Positions 18,579 to 26,681 are shown, counted from the first letter of the stretch. The stretch: 64,000 bases of DNA from Halosolutus halophilus (GCF_022869805.1 NZ_CP094974.1:1178001-1242000); one strand, 5' to 3'. Made by a program: numbers and translations. Notes: generated by a model not told the origin, from the letters alone.

Positions 18579-20384
18579 ATGGCAACTGAATCCCCATCTC
18601 CGACCGACCACGAAACGCTCGGCCGTACGTTCGTTGACGCGGCCTGGAACGACGGCGATCTCGACCGGGTCGAGGGCCTGTGTACCAACGATGTCGTCGT
18701 CCACGATCCCGCGAATCCGACCGCTGAAATCGGGCCCACAGGGTACCAACGGTACGTCTCGCGGATCACGGACGAAGCCGCTGACCTAGAACTGACGATC
18801 GAGGACGTCACTGTCGCCGATGGAACGGTGGCCGTCCGGACGGTCGGTCGTGCCAGCTCGGAGAACCTTGACGGCGAGGACGACGAACCGACGCTCTCGG
18901 GCTTCGAGGTCATCCACGTTGAGGAGGACTCGATCGTGGAGTGGTCCGGGACGCTGCTCGCCGACGCTGACCTAGAAGCGTTCGTCGAGAGCTTCGCCGG
19001 CGAGGTGGTTCGTCCCGGCGATGCCGGCTACGACGATGCGCGCGCGGTCTGGAACGGACTGATCGACAAATACCCGGCACTCGTCGCCACGTGTACCGGC
19101 GTCGCCGACGTCATCGAAGCCGTGAACTTCGCCCGCGAGCACGATCTCCTGGTGGCAGTCCGCGGTGGCGGTCACAACGTCGCTGGATCCGGCGTCTGTG
19201 ACGGCGGGATCGTCATCGATCTCTCGGCGATGACCGGCGTTCACGTGGATCTCGATGCATCAGTCGTTCGGGCTGAAGGAGGTGCGACGTGGGGTGATCT
19301 CGACCGAGAGACGCAGGTCTTTGGGCTGGCGACGCCCGGTGGCGTGGTCTCGACGACGGGTATCGCAGGGCTGACCCTCGGTGGCGGGATGGGCTGGCTC
19401 CGCCGGAAGTACGCCCTGACCATCGACAACCTCGTCTCTGTCGACCTCGTCACCGCCGACGGCGAGTTCCGTACCGCCAGTGACCGCGAGAATCCGGACC
19501 TGTTCTGGGGACTCAGGGGAGGTGGTGGCAACTTCGGTGTCGTCACCAGCTTCGAGTACCGACTCCATCCGGTGGGCCCGGAGGTCATGTTCGCCGCGCC
19601 GATGTACCCGCTCGAGACGGCGCGCGACGTCCTCCCCGACTGGCGCGAGTTCGTCGCGGACGCTCCGGAGGAAGTGTCTGCGGAGGCGGTCTTCTGGTCG
19701 GTTCCCGAACTCCCCGATTTCCCCGAGGAAACACGTGGCAAGTCCGTCGTTGTACTTCCCGCCATGCACTGCGGCTCGGTCGAGGAGGGCCGTCGGGTTC
19801 TCCAGCCGCTGCGCGAACTCGCCGAGCCACTCATCGATCTGAGCGGGCCGGCCCCGTACACGCAGGTCCAGCAGATGTTCGACCCGTTCTTGCCCGAGGG
19901 AGAGCTACGGTACTACTGGAAGTCGATCAATCTGGACCGCCTCGACGACGAAGTCATCGAGGCGATCGTCTCGATCGCTGAGGATCGCCCCGACGACAGA
20001 GTTCTCATCCCGATCTGGCATCACGGCGGTGCAATGAACCGCGTGGATCCTCCCGAAACGGCCTACGGTGGCCGGAGTACGGACTTCATGCTGAGCTTCG
20101 ATTCGACCTGGGAGGATCCAGCCAAAAGCGAAGAAATGGTCGACTGGACACGCGAGGCGTGGGCGGACATGCATAGATTCTCCGACGGTAGCCTCTACCT
20201 GAACTTCCCGGGCTTCAGCGAAGAGGGCGAAGAGTTAGTGCGTGCGGCGCACGGTCGAGAGATCCACGAGCGGTTGGTCGCGCTGAAAGATGAGTACGAC
20301 CCCGAGAACCTGTTCCGGCTGAACCAGAACGTCACGCCGTCCGGAAGCACTCGGACCGACGGTGGGCGACGGGGCGATAACTGA
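18579..20384 (+). CDS. SnoaL-like domain fused to a berberine-bridge-type FAD oxidase
   Basis: A 601-residue two-domain protein. Residues about 10-135 are an NTF2/SnoaL-like polyketide-cyclase fold (FVDAAWNDGDLDRVEGLCTN, GPTGYQRYVSRI, then a GFEVIHVEEDSIVEWSG end). Residues about 140-590 are a complete FAD-linked oxidase: RGGGHNVAG at about 195 (the His is the expected covalent FAD link), LGGGMGWLRRKYAL, WGLRGGGGNFG, and the C-terminal BBE segment YDPENLFRLNQNV. The Cys used for a second FAD bond in plant BBE appears absent. The oxidase half is homologous to the stand-alone 465-residue protein at 33167-34564, so the SnoaL part is an addition. Substrate unknown; oxidation of a cyclised or hydroxylated small molecule is inferred. 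Confidence 0.85.
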   Translation: MATESPSPTDHETLGRTFVDAAWNDGDLDRVEGLCTNDVVVHDPANPTAEIGPTGYQRYVSRITDEAADLELTIEDVTVADGTVAVRTVGRASSENLDGEDDEPTLSGFEVIHVEEDSIVEWSGTLLADADLEAFVESFAGEVVRPGDAGYDDARAVWNGLIDKYPALVATCTGVADVIEAVNFAREHDLLVAVRGGGHNVAGSGVCDGGIVIDLSAMTGVHVDLDASVVRAEGGATWGDLDRETQVFGLATPGGVVSTTGIAGLTLGGGMGWLRRKYALTIDNLVSVDLVTADGEFRTASDRENPDLFWGLRGGGGNFGVVTSFEYRLHPVGPEVMFAAPMYPLETARDVLPDWREFVADAPEEVSAEAVFWSVPELPDFPEETRGKSVVVLPAMHCGSVEEGRRVLQPLRELAEPLIDLSGPAPYTQVQQMFDPFLPEGELRYYWKSINLDRLDDEVIEAIVSIAEDRPDDRVLIPIWHHGGAMNRVDPPETAYGGRSTDFMLSFDSTWEDPAKSEEMVDWTREAWADMHRFSDGSLYLNFPGFSEEGEELVRAAHGREIHERLVALKDEYDPENLFRLNQNVTPSGSTRTDGGRRGDN

Positions 20385-20606
20385 TTCCGAAACCGATTCG
20401 GCGGCAGTTCTTTGATGAATACACGCCTTGTGCTCGGTAGAGTCTGAACGAGCTACCGAGATACCGTCAAGATCTACGTGCTGGGTACAGAGGCAGTCTC
20501 TCATTTGGGTGCTGAGCTCACCGCGATCGGTAGTCGAGGACGTTACTGGACAGTCTGTATCGCGTCCGTCATCGTATTGTAAAGAGGTGGGTCGGTAGCG
20601 GACGAC

Positions 20607-21227
20607 TTACTCACGACGGAGCCGATACCAGCGCTCGTTTGGATTCATCAGCAGTTCGACTGGCTTGGGGGCCTCGAAGTGCGTGGGTCCGACGTCGGTT
20701 ACGTCCCAATCAGGGAAGGCCGTCTCGATCTCGCCGTAGCTTACGCCACGTGGCAAGGGTCCTCTGCGTTGGGGCGTCCACGCGAGCAGTAGCACGGTAG
20801 CATCGTCAGCGGCGACCGCGCTGATCTCCCGACCCATCGCGTGCCGTTGAGCGCTGTCGAGGCCATGGAAGGTGCCGGTATCCAGTACCAGCCGGAAGCC
20901 GGGCTCGACACCGACTGCGTGTAGTTCCGCCACGTCACCGTGGACGAGACGGACGTCGACACCGGCAGTTTGTACCCGGTCACGGGCCCGTCGGAGGGCC
21001 CCATCGACGATGTCGATACCGGTGACTTGCCAGCCCCGTTTCGCCAGTTCAACCGCCCAGATTCCACTGCCGGTACCGACGTCGAGCGCCCGTCCATATG
21101 GCGGCTCGCGGCCGTTTTCCTCGTGATCCAACAGCTCCGCGATTTTCTCGACGAACGGGGGATGTCCTGCGGCGTCCTCCCAGGGGTGGAAGTCGAGACG
21201 GTACGCGATCCGATAGAACGTACTCAT
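20607..21227 (-). CDS. class I SAM-dependent methyltransferase
   Basis: A 206-residue methyltransferase: motif I is ALDVGTGSGIWAVEL, the acidic strand-2 end is VTGIDIVDGALRRA, and FRLVLDTGTFHGLD follows as motif IV. The start MSTFYRIAYRLDFHPW overlaps the stop of the upstream hydrolase by ATGA, implying coupled translation; the longer reading begins in Arg-rich sequence. The substrate is unknown. It is the last gene of the operon regulator - methyltransferase - hydrolase-like - methyltransferase. Confidence 0.85.
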   Translation of the reverse strand: MSTFYRIAYRLDFHPWEDAAGHPPFVEKIAELLDHEENGREPPYGRALDVGTGSGIWAVELAKRGWQVTGIDIVDGALRRARDRVQTAGVDVRLVHGDVAELHAVGVEPGFRLVLDTGTFHGLDSAQRHAMGREISAVAADDATVLLLAWTPQRRGPLPRGVSYGEIETAFPDWDVTDVGPTHFEAPKPVELLMNPNERWYRLRRE

Positions 21228-22126
21228 GACGTCAACGATCTCCTCCTGGAGTTTGGATCGCCGTCGATCGCCCCATGAAGCGCCTCCAAGAACGCCTTGG
21301 GCTGTTCGAGTTTGGGATCGTCGCCGGCGTCGTCGATCACGCGCAGTGGCCATCCGTATCGTGCGCTCGCGTCTTCGGCTATCTCCAGCCGGATGGCGCG
21401 GTCGTCCCGTCCCCAGATCAGAGTCGTCGGAACCGTGATCCGGTCCAAGCGTTCTGACGAGATCGGAGACACCCCGACCTCCTTTATGAGGGTCCGCATG
21501 GCGGCCTTCACGCTTGGCGTGCGTGAGCGATCGAGGTTGTACGCTAGGAAGGGCTCCCAGTCATCACCCATTCCCTCGATCAGGCCGTCCCGATCGAGCA
21601 TACACTGATCGAGGAACCTGTGGTATGCCCGTTCCGTCGGTCGCACGAGGAAACGGATCAAACCGAACGCGAACCTCGCAGACGGCCGGAACCAGCCCAG
21701 GCCCAACGAATCTACGAGCACCAGCCGTTGGAGTCGGTCACTCTCGTCGCTTGCGAAGCGGGCCGCGATCGCGCCGCCGAGCAGGTGTCCGACCAGCGTC
21801 GGCGGCGTCGGGCAGGTTTGCTCGATCAGTTCGCCGAGCCACGCGACCACCGAGTCGGGGTCCAGCGCGCCGTCCGGTACCTCGGAGGCGCCGTGACCGG
21901 GCAGGTCGGGGACGATCACGCGGTGGGTCCTCACCAGATCCGGAATGACCCGCATCCACCAGAACGCGGATTCGCCGGGGCCGTGCAGCAGGACGATCGG
22001 CGGGCCAGCACCGCCCTCCAGCACGGCGGTCGAAACGCCAGCCAGCTGCAGCCGTCGTTCCGTGACGGGGAGTTCGACGAGCAGCCGCTCCCGAGCGTCC
22101 TCCGTTTGTTGTTCCTGTCTGGTCAT
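21224..22126 (-). CDS. alpha/beta hydrolase-fold protein lacking catalytic Ser and His
   Basis: A 300-residue alpha/beta hydrolase. The oxyanion region (VLLHGPGESAFWW) and the acid position (WGRDDRAI) are normal. However, the nucleophile elbow reads GHLLGG (Leu115, codon 21782-21784, where G-x-S-x-G is expected), and the histidine loop reads DDAGDDPKLEQP (Asp269, codon 21320-21322, where His is expected). Both changes occur in otherwise well-conserved motifs, and the reading frame is intact over full length. It may be a pseudoenzyme (binding, scaffold or non-hydrolytic lyase role) or a recently inactivated gene. It is coupled by ATGA to the following methyltransferase and starts 22 bp after the preceding one. 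Confidence 0.82.
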   Translation of the reverse strand: MTRQEQQTEDARERLLVELPVTERRLQLAGVSTAVLEGGAGPPIVLLHGPGESAFWWMRVIPDLVRTHRVIVPDLPGHGASEVPDGALDPDSVVAWLGELIEQTCPTPPTLVGHLLGGAIAARFASDESDRLQRLVLVDSLGLGWFRPSARFAFGLIRFLVRPTERAYHRFLDQCMLDRDGLIEGMGDDWEPFLAYNLDRSRTPSVKAAMRTLIKEVGVSPISSERLDRITVPTTLIWGRDDRAIRLEIAEDASARYGWPLRVIDDAGDDPKLEQPKAFLEALHGAIDGDPNSRRRSLTS

Positions 22127-22148
22127 CGTTTTCGTCGGGTGCACTGGC

Positions 22149-22973
22149 TCACTTCGTCCCGATCCCGATGTTAACCGCGTTGTTCAACACGGCGAGGCCG
22201 CTTCCTCCGGACCGCTCGCTCAGCTTCTCATCCAGCGCCTGCTGGGCCGCGGCTGTCTGCTCCGCCGTCAGATCGGCGACCATCTCCGCCCCGATCGGGT
22301 TGCTGGCGGTCACCCAGTCCCACATCTGCGTGCCGGAGCGGAACTCCAACCGATGGTTCGCTGTCTCCACGCGGATATCCGTCAGTCCGCCGTCGGCCAG
22401 TTTCTCGCGCAGTTTCTCGGGATCCGCTACCTGGAAGGGTAACGGCGGGGGGTCCATCGGGAGGCCCGTGAAGTCGGGGACGACAGCTGTTACTGCGTCG
22501 AGGAAGACTCCGAGGAACTCGACGTCCGAGAGCGGGCCCATCGTGACCAGCAGCACGCGACCACCCGGCTTGGTGACGCGCGCCATCTCGGCGAGACCGC
22601 GCAGCAGATCCGGAAAGAGCATGACGCCGAACTGTGAGCCGGCGATGTCGAACGCGTCGTCCTCAAGTGCGAGAGTGTGACCGTCCATGACGCGGGCTTC
22701 CAGGTTGAAGAGTCCTTCCTCACGCGCCCGTGCTTCGAGTCGCTCGACCATGGCGGGCGAGATGTCCGTCGCCAGCACCTGTGCGCCAGCGCGAGCCGCG
22801 GGAACGCTCAACGCACCACTGCCGGCCGCGATGTCCAACACTTCCATTCCTGGGCGGAGCCCAGCCCGCTGGAGGGCCTCCTCCGCTATGGCTATGTTCG
22901 ATGGAGTAACGTGCTCGTCATACCTCGGTGCGATTTCGGTCCATGCGTCCTGTATCTCTGCTTGATCGGCCAT
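22149..22973 (-). CDS. class I SAM-dependent methyltransferase (UbiE/COQ5-like)
   Basis: A 274-residue methyltransferase: motif I is VLDIAAGSGALSVPAARAG, then VLATDISPAMVERLEARA, a DDAFDIAGSQFGVMLFPD motif, and VTKPGGRVLLVTMG (motif VI). The start MADQAEIQDAWTEIAPRYDE is typical of small-molecule C- or O-methyltransferases. It heads an operon with the catalytically altered hydrolase and a second methyltransferase. A perfect 14-bp palindrome lies about 47 bp upstream of the start. Confidence 0.87.
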   Translation of the reverse strand: MADQAEIQDAWTEIAPRYDEHVTPSNIAIAEEALQRAGLRPGMEVLDIAAGSGALSVPAARAGAQVLATDISPAMVERLEARAREEGLFNLEARVMDGHTLALEDDAFDIAGSQFGVMLFPDLLRGLAEMARVTKPGGRVLLVTMGPLSDVEFLGVFLDAVTAVVPDFTGLPMDPPPLPFQVADPEKLREKLADGGLTDIRVETANHRLEFRSGTQMWDWVTASNPIGAEMVADLTAEQTAAAQQALDEKLSERSGGSGLAVLNNAVNIGIGTK

Positions 22974-23019
22974 GATGCCTCGATTCCCAATAGGCTCGCC
23001 GCAGACATGTATATTCCTT

Positions 23020-23033
23020 GTGAAATATTTCAC
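23020..23033. promoter_or_regulatory. palindromic operator candidate
   Basis: GTGAAATATTTCAC is a perfect 14-bp palindrome next to a TATA-like TATATT (about 23010-23015) in the promoter of the methyltransferase operon. The FilR1-type regulator encoded immediately upstream on the same strand is the obvious candidate binder. Confidence 0.5.
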
Positions 23034-23171
23034 CCTGTGAAGAAAGCGTCGGATTTCCGACGGAAAGGAAACACGATCTGGTACGGTTGATTGCCACACG
23101 TATTAGATTCGATTCATAATAGCTGGGCGTATCGCGAAGCGCCGAAACTACGTCCGCCACCCGCAGGCGTC

Positions 23172-23996
23172 CTACGAGTGAAGATCCGATGAGACGAGCG
23201 TCTCGAACGCCTGGGGCTCGACTAGCCTCGCCTCCTTGCGGACGCGCTCGAAGGTGGAGATGGCCCACTCTCGGGCCGCCGGAGCGTCCGTATCGATCAC
23301 GGCTGTCAGTGCCCCAGTCTCGGTGTCGTGACAGCAGATGCCAGCGCGGTCGTCCACGATACCGAGGCCACACCGGGACCTGTCGGGGAGGTCATCGTGG
23401 ACGAAAACGGTGCAGTGGTCGCACGAGGCGACCTCCGTGACGCGTTCCGGGTTCCAGGCGAACGTCTTCTCAAGCGCTGTCGGCGAGTACACGTACTCTA
23501 ACTCCATGCCGTCGAGGACAGCCTGGCAGACCGTCTCGTTGTTGATCGACTTGAACACGATACTGTCGAACCCTCGCAGTCGAGTGGTCCCCTCGATGAG
23601 GTGGGTCAGACGCTCGACGGGCTCGTACGGGTAGCCCGGTCCGGGATAGGAGACCACCGCATCGGTGAAGAGGTCGACGGAGAACCCATCCATTTCCCGC
23701 GGCAGCCACTGCCAAACGTCGCGTAACTTGCGTTCGATCTCCATCGCTTCTCGGAGCTCAAGGAATCGTTCGGCGACGAACTCGCCGAGCGGGGTCAGTT
23801 CGTAGGTCGGGCCCTCCCGGACGATCCATCGACGATCTTCAAAGTCAGCGAGAATCCGGCTCATGGTCGGTGAGGAGGCGCCCGTCGCGGCGCGAAGCTC
23901 CCCTCGTTCACAAGAGCCATCGATCAGTCCCTCCATCACACCGACTCGGTGGCTCGATCGGGCGAGAAATTCGATTTCTTCGGTGGCGACATCCAT
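23172..23996 (-). CDS. FilR1-type helix-turn-helix regulator
   Basis: A 274-residue paralogue of the regulator at 17560-18393. The N-terminal HTH contains CERGELRAATGASSPTMSRI and WIVREGPTYELTPLGEF. The FilR1 domain follows, ending DLPDRSRCGLGIVDDRAGIC and VIDTDAPAAREWAISTFERV. It has extra cysteines (EVASCDHCTVFVH), possibly redox- or metal-sensitive. It lies upstream of and on the same strand as the methyltransferase operon. The start at MDVATEEIEFL was preferred to an upstream ATG. Confidence 0.84.
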   Translation of the reverse strand: MDVATEEIEFLARSSHRVGVMEGLIDGSCERGELRAATGASSPTMSRILADFEDRRWIVREGPTYELTPLGEFVAERFLELREAMEIERKLRDVWQWLPREMDGFSVDLFTDAVVSYPGPGYPYEPVERLTHLIEGTTRLRGFDSIVFKSINNETVCQAVLDGMELEYVYSPTALEKTFAWNPERVTEVASCDHCTVFVHDDLPDRSRCGLGIVDDRAGICCHDTETGALTAVIDTDAPAAREWAISTFERVRKEARLVEPQAFETLVSSDLHS

Positions 23997-24118
23997 GATG
24001 TGTGTATGCGTACCACAGTATAATGTATATCGCTGCTCGTGACCAACTCGACGAGGAATACGCACGCGATATCTTGCACTGGGAGCACTGACTCATAGAG
24101 TGCCCTGTTTTTAGCTCC

Positions 24119-24345
24119 ACGAATTCGGCCGTCCCGCGCCTCAGAGGCCGATTCGTTCGACAGTCGAACCGGAGCCTGCAGCGCTCGTATCTGACTGCGG
24201 GATAATCACCGGATAGCGGCGGGTCTGTATCTCGATCGGTCGTTGTTTCGCTTTCGCTCGGTGGTCACACGAGGGAGTGATCTGCTCCGGGATTCGCGTG
24301 CATCCAAACTGGTGGCAATCGAGAAAATCACCCGGCAATTGAAGA
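24119..24345. repeat. tRNA-Arg attachment repeat, copy 3 (R3)
   Basis: The core CCTGCAGCGCTCG starts at 24175 (11 of 13 bases identical to the tRNA). TTCGACAGTCGAA again lies exactly 19 bp upstream of the core (24156-24168). A degenerate right palindrome (CTCGGTGGTCACA) is 82 bp downstream, and GAGAAAATCA is 146 bp downstream. The interval from 24092 to 24466 holds no supported gene apart from these repeat landmarks. Confidence 0.75.
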
Positions 24346-24466
24346 GAACTCACACGGTCGTTCACCAGGTAGGTACATACGAATTCTGCGGCAAGGTAAC
24401 TACAACCATCCTGTTGATTTCGATCGGGTCACCGACTTCGATTGCTCGAAGTTGATGCATTACTTC

Positions 24467-24486
24467 GGACTTGGCAGTATAACTAC
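24467..24486 (+). promoter_or_regulatory. promoter/operator of the merB-like gene
   Basis: GGACTTGGCAGTATAA (24467-24482) matches 15 of 16 bases of GGACTTGACAGTATAA at 25950-25965 in front of the CC-motif gene. The TATAA part lies about 30 bp upstream of the ATG at 24510, suggesting a leaderless transcript and common control of the two units. Confidence 0.6.
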
Positions 24487-24509
24487 TTCGAGAATAGATG
24501 TATAGGTGC

Positions 24510-25169
24510 ATGTCGGATCAAGGCTGCAACTGCGCCGATCTAACGGTGGATCAGGCAACCGAACGCGCTGCGAGTGCGGATAGGTGGATCGAGGAGCGAC
24601 CGGTGAAGACCGCGCAACTCCCGGTGGGTGTGGCGGAGAACATGAGTCAGTTCTTCGGCGAGTCGATCGAAGCGTTCGACGACGTGATATCGGCAGTCCG
24701 GGACGTGGTCGAGGGGGACGGGATCGCCATCGACGAACTCTGCCACGTCGAGGGGAAAACTCCCCACTACGCGACGACGGACGACGAGACCTACTACTTC
24801 CGGTGTTTCTACGACGGGATAGCACTCGCACATCTCGTAGGTGAACAGGTCGAGATTCGAACGGAGACCCCCACGAAGGAATCCATCGAGATACAGGTAT
24901 CACCTGAGAGCGATATCGACGTCGCTCCGCCGGATGCGGTCATGTCCTTCGGCGTAGCCACTGATCGAGACGGCCCCGCTGGCGATGGCCCTACCGCTCA
25001 GGACGTCTATGGGTCCGTCTGCCCGTACGTAAAGGCATTCCACACCCGTGAGGACTACGAACGCTGGGCAGAGGATGTGGCTGCGACCACGGTTGGAATT
25101 CCGCTGGAATCCGGGGTGCCTATCGCCGCTGCCCTGACGGCGACGGCCCCGCCGGAGGTTGCAGAATGA
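24510..25169 (+). CDS. merB: organomercurial (alkylmercury) lyase, MerB-like
   Basis: A 219-residue protein with the MerB catalytic arrangement: C99 and D102 in FRCFYDG (matching the C-x-x-D pair C96/D99 of the plasmid enzyme) and C171 in YGSVCPYVKAF (matching C159). The family-typical ESIEIQVSPE strand and ERWAEDVAATTVG follow. MerB protonolyses the carbon-mercury bond. The N-terminus (MSDQGCNCADLTVDQATERA) contains two extra cysteines. No MerA mercuric reductase is in this window. The start at 24510 fits the TATA spacing better than the ATG at 24498. It overlaps the DoxX-like pseudogene by ATGA. Confidence 0.8.
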   Translation: MSDQGCNCADLTVDQATERAASADRWIEERPVKTAQLPVGVAENMSQFFGESIEAFDDVISAVRDVVEGDGIAIDELCHVEGKTPHYATTDDETYYFRCFYDGIALAHLVGEQVEIRTETPTKESIEIQVSPESDIDVAPPDAVMSFGVATDRDGPAGDGPTAQDVYGSVCPYVKAFHTREDYERWAEDVAATTVGIPLESGVPIAAALTATAPPEVAE

Positions 25170-25546
25170 ATCCTGGGAACGTTGCGATCGTCGCCTCTCG
25201 AGCACTACTCGGACGCGTCGGCTTGGGAGGCGGTGCAGTGAAAGATACCATCCGAGAAGATCAAACAGGAGAGTTCCAGCGGTACGGATAACCACACTGG
25301 TTCCGGGTTGGTACCGGAACCGTCGAGATCGGTGGCGGGATCGGACTGTTGTGGCGACCCGAAGGAGGGTGGGCAGGCGGCTTCCTCCCCGGTGGAGTCG
25401 TGGTTGGAGCGGTGTTGACCCACGTTCACATCGGTGTCCCGCCGTCGAAGACCGCCGTTCCTGCGGTCCTATTCGCCCTCACAGCAGGTCGGCTTACGAT
25501 CCGCTATTTCGTCCCGGTATGGACCCAGGAAACTATTCCTGACTGA
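25166..25546 (+). pseudogene. DoxX-like membrane protein gene interrupted by an in-frame TAA
   Basis: A single frame reads MNPGNVAIVASRALLGRVGL, GGGAVKDTIREDQTGEFQRYG, stop (TAA at 25289-25291), then continues in the same frame with PHWFRVGTGTVEIGGGIGLL and AVLTHVHIGVPPSKTAVPA to a normal stop at 25546. Both parts together form a DoxX-like four-helix protein; the family normally has an aromatic residue at the TAA position (TAC or TAT to TAA). It is translationally coupled (ATGA) to the MerB-like gene, which suggests the pair was an operon. The 3' end overlaps the convergent HxlR gene by 14 bp. Confidence 0.7.
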
Positions 25547-25916
25547 CCGTCGTATTCTCCACATCAGCTTCGTCTGCCCACTTGAGGAGGGGTTCCAGAT
25601 GTTGACCTAACTCTTCACCCGTTTCCGTGAGATCGTATTCGACCCGTGGTGGGATTTCCGCGTACTGTTCGCGGGTGAGAATCCCGGCCTCGACTAGCTC
25701 GTCGAATCTCGTCGAGAGCGTCGAACTACTCACCCCATCGAACGTCTCCTCGATGTCTCCGTACCTTGCTGGACCGATAGCGCCGACCACGCAAATGAGT
25801 TGCATCGCGTAGCGACGGCTAAGGAGATCCATCACTCCGCCCAGGGGACAAAGGCAGTCTAGGTCAGTATTTGAGGAGTCGAGCGTCTCAGTTGCCGAGT
25901 CAGGGGAGTCCGCCAT
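25533..25916 (-). CDS. HxlR-family winged-helix regulator
   Basis: A 127-residue HxlR-type regulator: CLCPLGGVMDLLSRRYAMQL opens the wHTH, VSSSTLSTRFDELVEAGILT is the recognition helix region, and VEYDLTETGEELGQHLEPLL is the wing and dimerisation helix. The C-x-C pair near the N-terminus could sense thiol-reactive compounds or metals. It is divergent from the CC-motif gene, with two TATA-like elements (TATACT and AGTATA) mirrored around a shared GGACTTGAC element also found before the MerB-like gene, so it probably regulates all three units. The start at MADSPDSATE was preferred. Confidence 0.85.
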   Translation of the reverse strand: MADSPDSATETLDSSNTDLDCLCPLGGVMDLLSRRYAMQLICVVGAIGPARYGDIEETFDGVSSSTLSTRFDELVEAGILTREQYAEIPPRVEYDLTETGEELGQHLEPLLKWADEADVENTTVSQE

Positions 25917-25941
25917 AGCTTTCATTTACCCCACTTGGTTC

Positions 25942-25965
25942 TATACTTTGGACTTGACAGTATAA
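25942..25965. promoter_or_regulatory. divergent promoter with shared mer-type element
   Basis: Mirror-image TATACT and AGTATA flank TTGGACTTGAC. The forward element GGACTTGACAGTATAA (25950-25965) is almost identical to the merB-like promoter element. The two TATA boxes would serve the HxlR gene (minus) and the CC-motif gene (plus), both nearly leaderless. Confidence 0.6.
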
Positions 25966-25995
25966 ATAGTTCGGCATTCAAAGTAATGCTGTATC

Positions 25996-26334
25996 ATGAG
26001 TCAAAATGACTCATCACGGGAGGTTGTGTGTACGCTGACTGAAGAACAGGAAACGGAACGATCAGCGGAAGTCCGATCACGTCTCATCTCGCACTACGTC
26101 GGGTACGAAGACTCCGAAGACGGGTTGGACATTCGGTTCGAAGGTACAAACGAGTCCCTTCAAGCAGTCGCTCGGTTCACGTCAGACGAATTGCGATGCT
26201 GTTCGTTCGCGGAATACCGGATTATCGTATCGCCCCCGTACGAAGAGACGGTTTTGACCGTCACTGGCCCTGCGGGAACGCGACAGATGTTCCGTGAGGG
26301 ATTAGTCGAACGACTAGAGACAGAATCGGCGTAG
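25996..26334 (+). CDS. small protein with conserved double-Cys motif, mercury-cluster associated
   Basis: A 112-residue protein. The core DGLDIRFEGTNESLQAVARF leads into TSDELRCCSFAEYRI and VLTVTGPAGTRQMF. Bacterial and archaeal relatives with an E-R-C-C-x-F motif occur near merR- or arsR-type regulators, but have no proven reaction. The vicinal cysteines suit binding of a soft metal such as Hg(II). It is divergent from an HxlR regulator and has the same promoter element as the MerB-like gene. No enzyme family is recognised. Confidence 0.75.
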   Translation: MSQNDSSREVVCTLTEEQETERSAEVRSRLISHYVGYEDSEDGLDIRFEGTNESLQAVARFTSDELRCCSFAEYRIIVSPPYEETVLTVTGPAGTRQMFREGLVERLETESA

Positions 26335-26432
26335 TTCAGTCCTCACGGACTTTCGCCGAGTAGCCACATCCTTCTGCCTGGTAGAGTTCTAACATGGGTT
26401 AGGTGACTCAAGGGCCGGGTGTTCAGTAGGAC

Positions 26433-26681
26433 TCAGGCGTGGGCGTGAGTGTGCTCGTAAACGGCCTCGGTGATCGCCGCAAGGTCGATTTCACCATCGT
26501 GTTCGTCTTTGTCCCAGACGAGTTCGTCGTCGGCGTGGACATTGAACACACCACCGTGTCCAGGTTGAAGCCGAACTCCTTCGAGGTCTTTCCCGAACTC
26601 TTCGAGCAACGTTTCCTGCGTCTCGACGGCGTGGTCGAGCAGGCCACACGGGACACAGTATTCGATGTTGACTTCCGTCAT
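26433..26681 (-). CDS. SelW/Rdx-family thioredoxin-like protein
   Basis: An 82-residue protein with the SelT/SelW/SelH (Rdx) fold: the N-terminal strand runs into VNIEYCVPCGLLDHAVE, the CxxC redox motif, then GVRLQPGHGGVFNVHADDEL and a C-terminal AAITEAVYEHTHAHA helix. Sulfur replaces selenium. The family has a redox role without a defined partner. It is divergent from the HxlR gene at 26824 across a region with two strong palindromes, so it is probably under that regulator's control. Confidence 0.85.
   Translation of the reverse strand: MTEVNIEYCVPCGLLDHAVETQETLLEEFGKDLEGVRLQPGHGGVFNVHADDELVWDKDEHDGEIDLAAITEAVYEHTHAHA

Noticed and set aside
24023-24091. Short plus-strand frame ending ARDILHWEH before repeat R3
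   Set aside because: Could be the tail of a lost gene, but 22 codons without recognised similarity are not enough to call it.
25289-25291. Recoding of the TAA in the DoxX-like gene
   Set aside because: Known archaeal recoding uses TAG (pyrrolysine) or TGA (selenocysteine in methanogens); TAA here is best read as a nonsense mutation.
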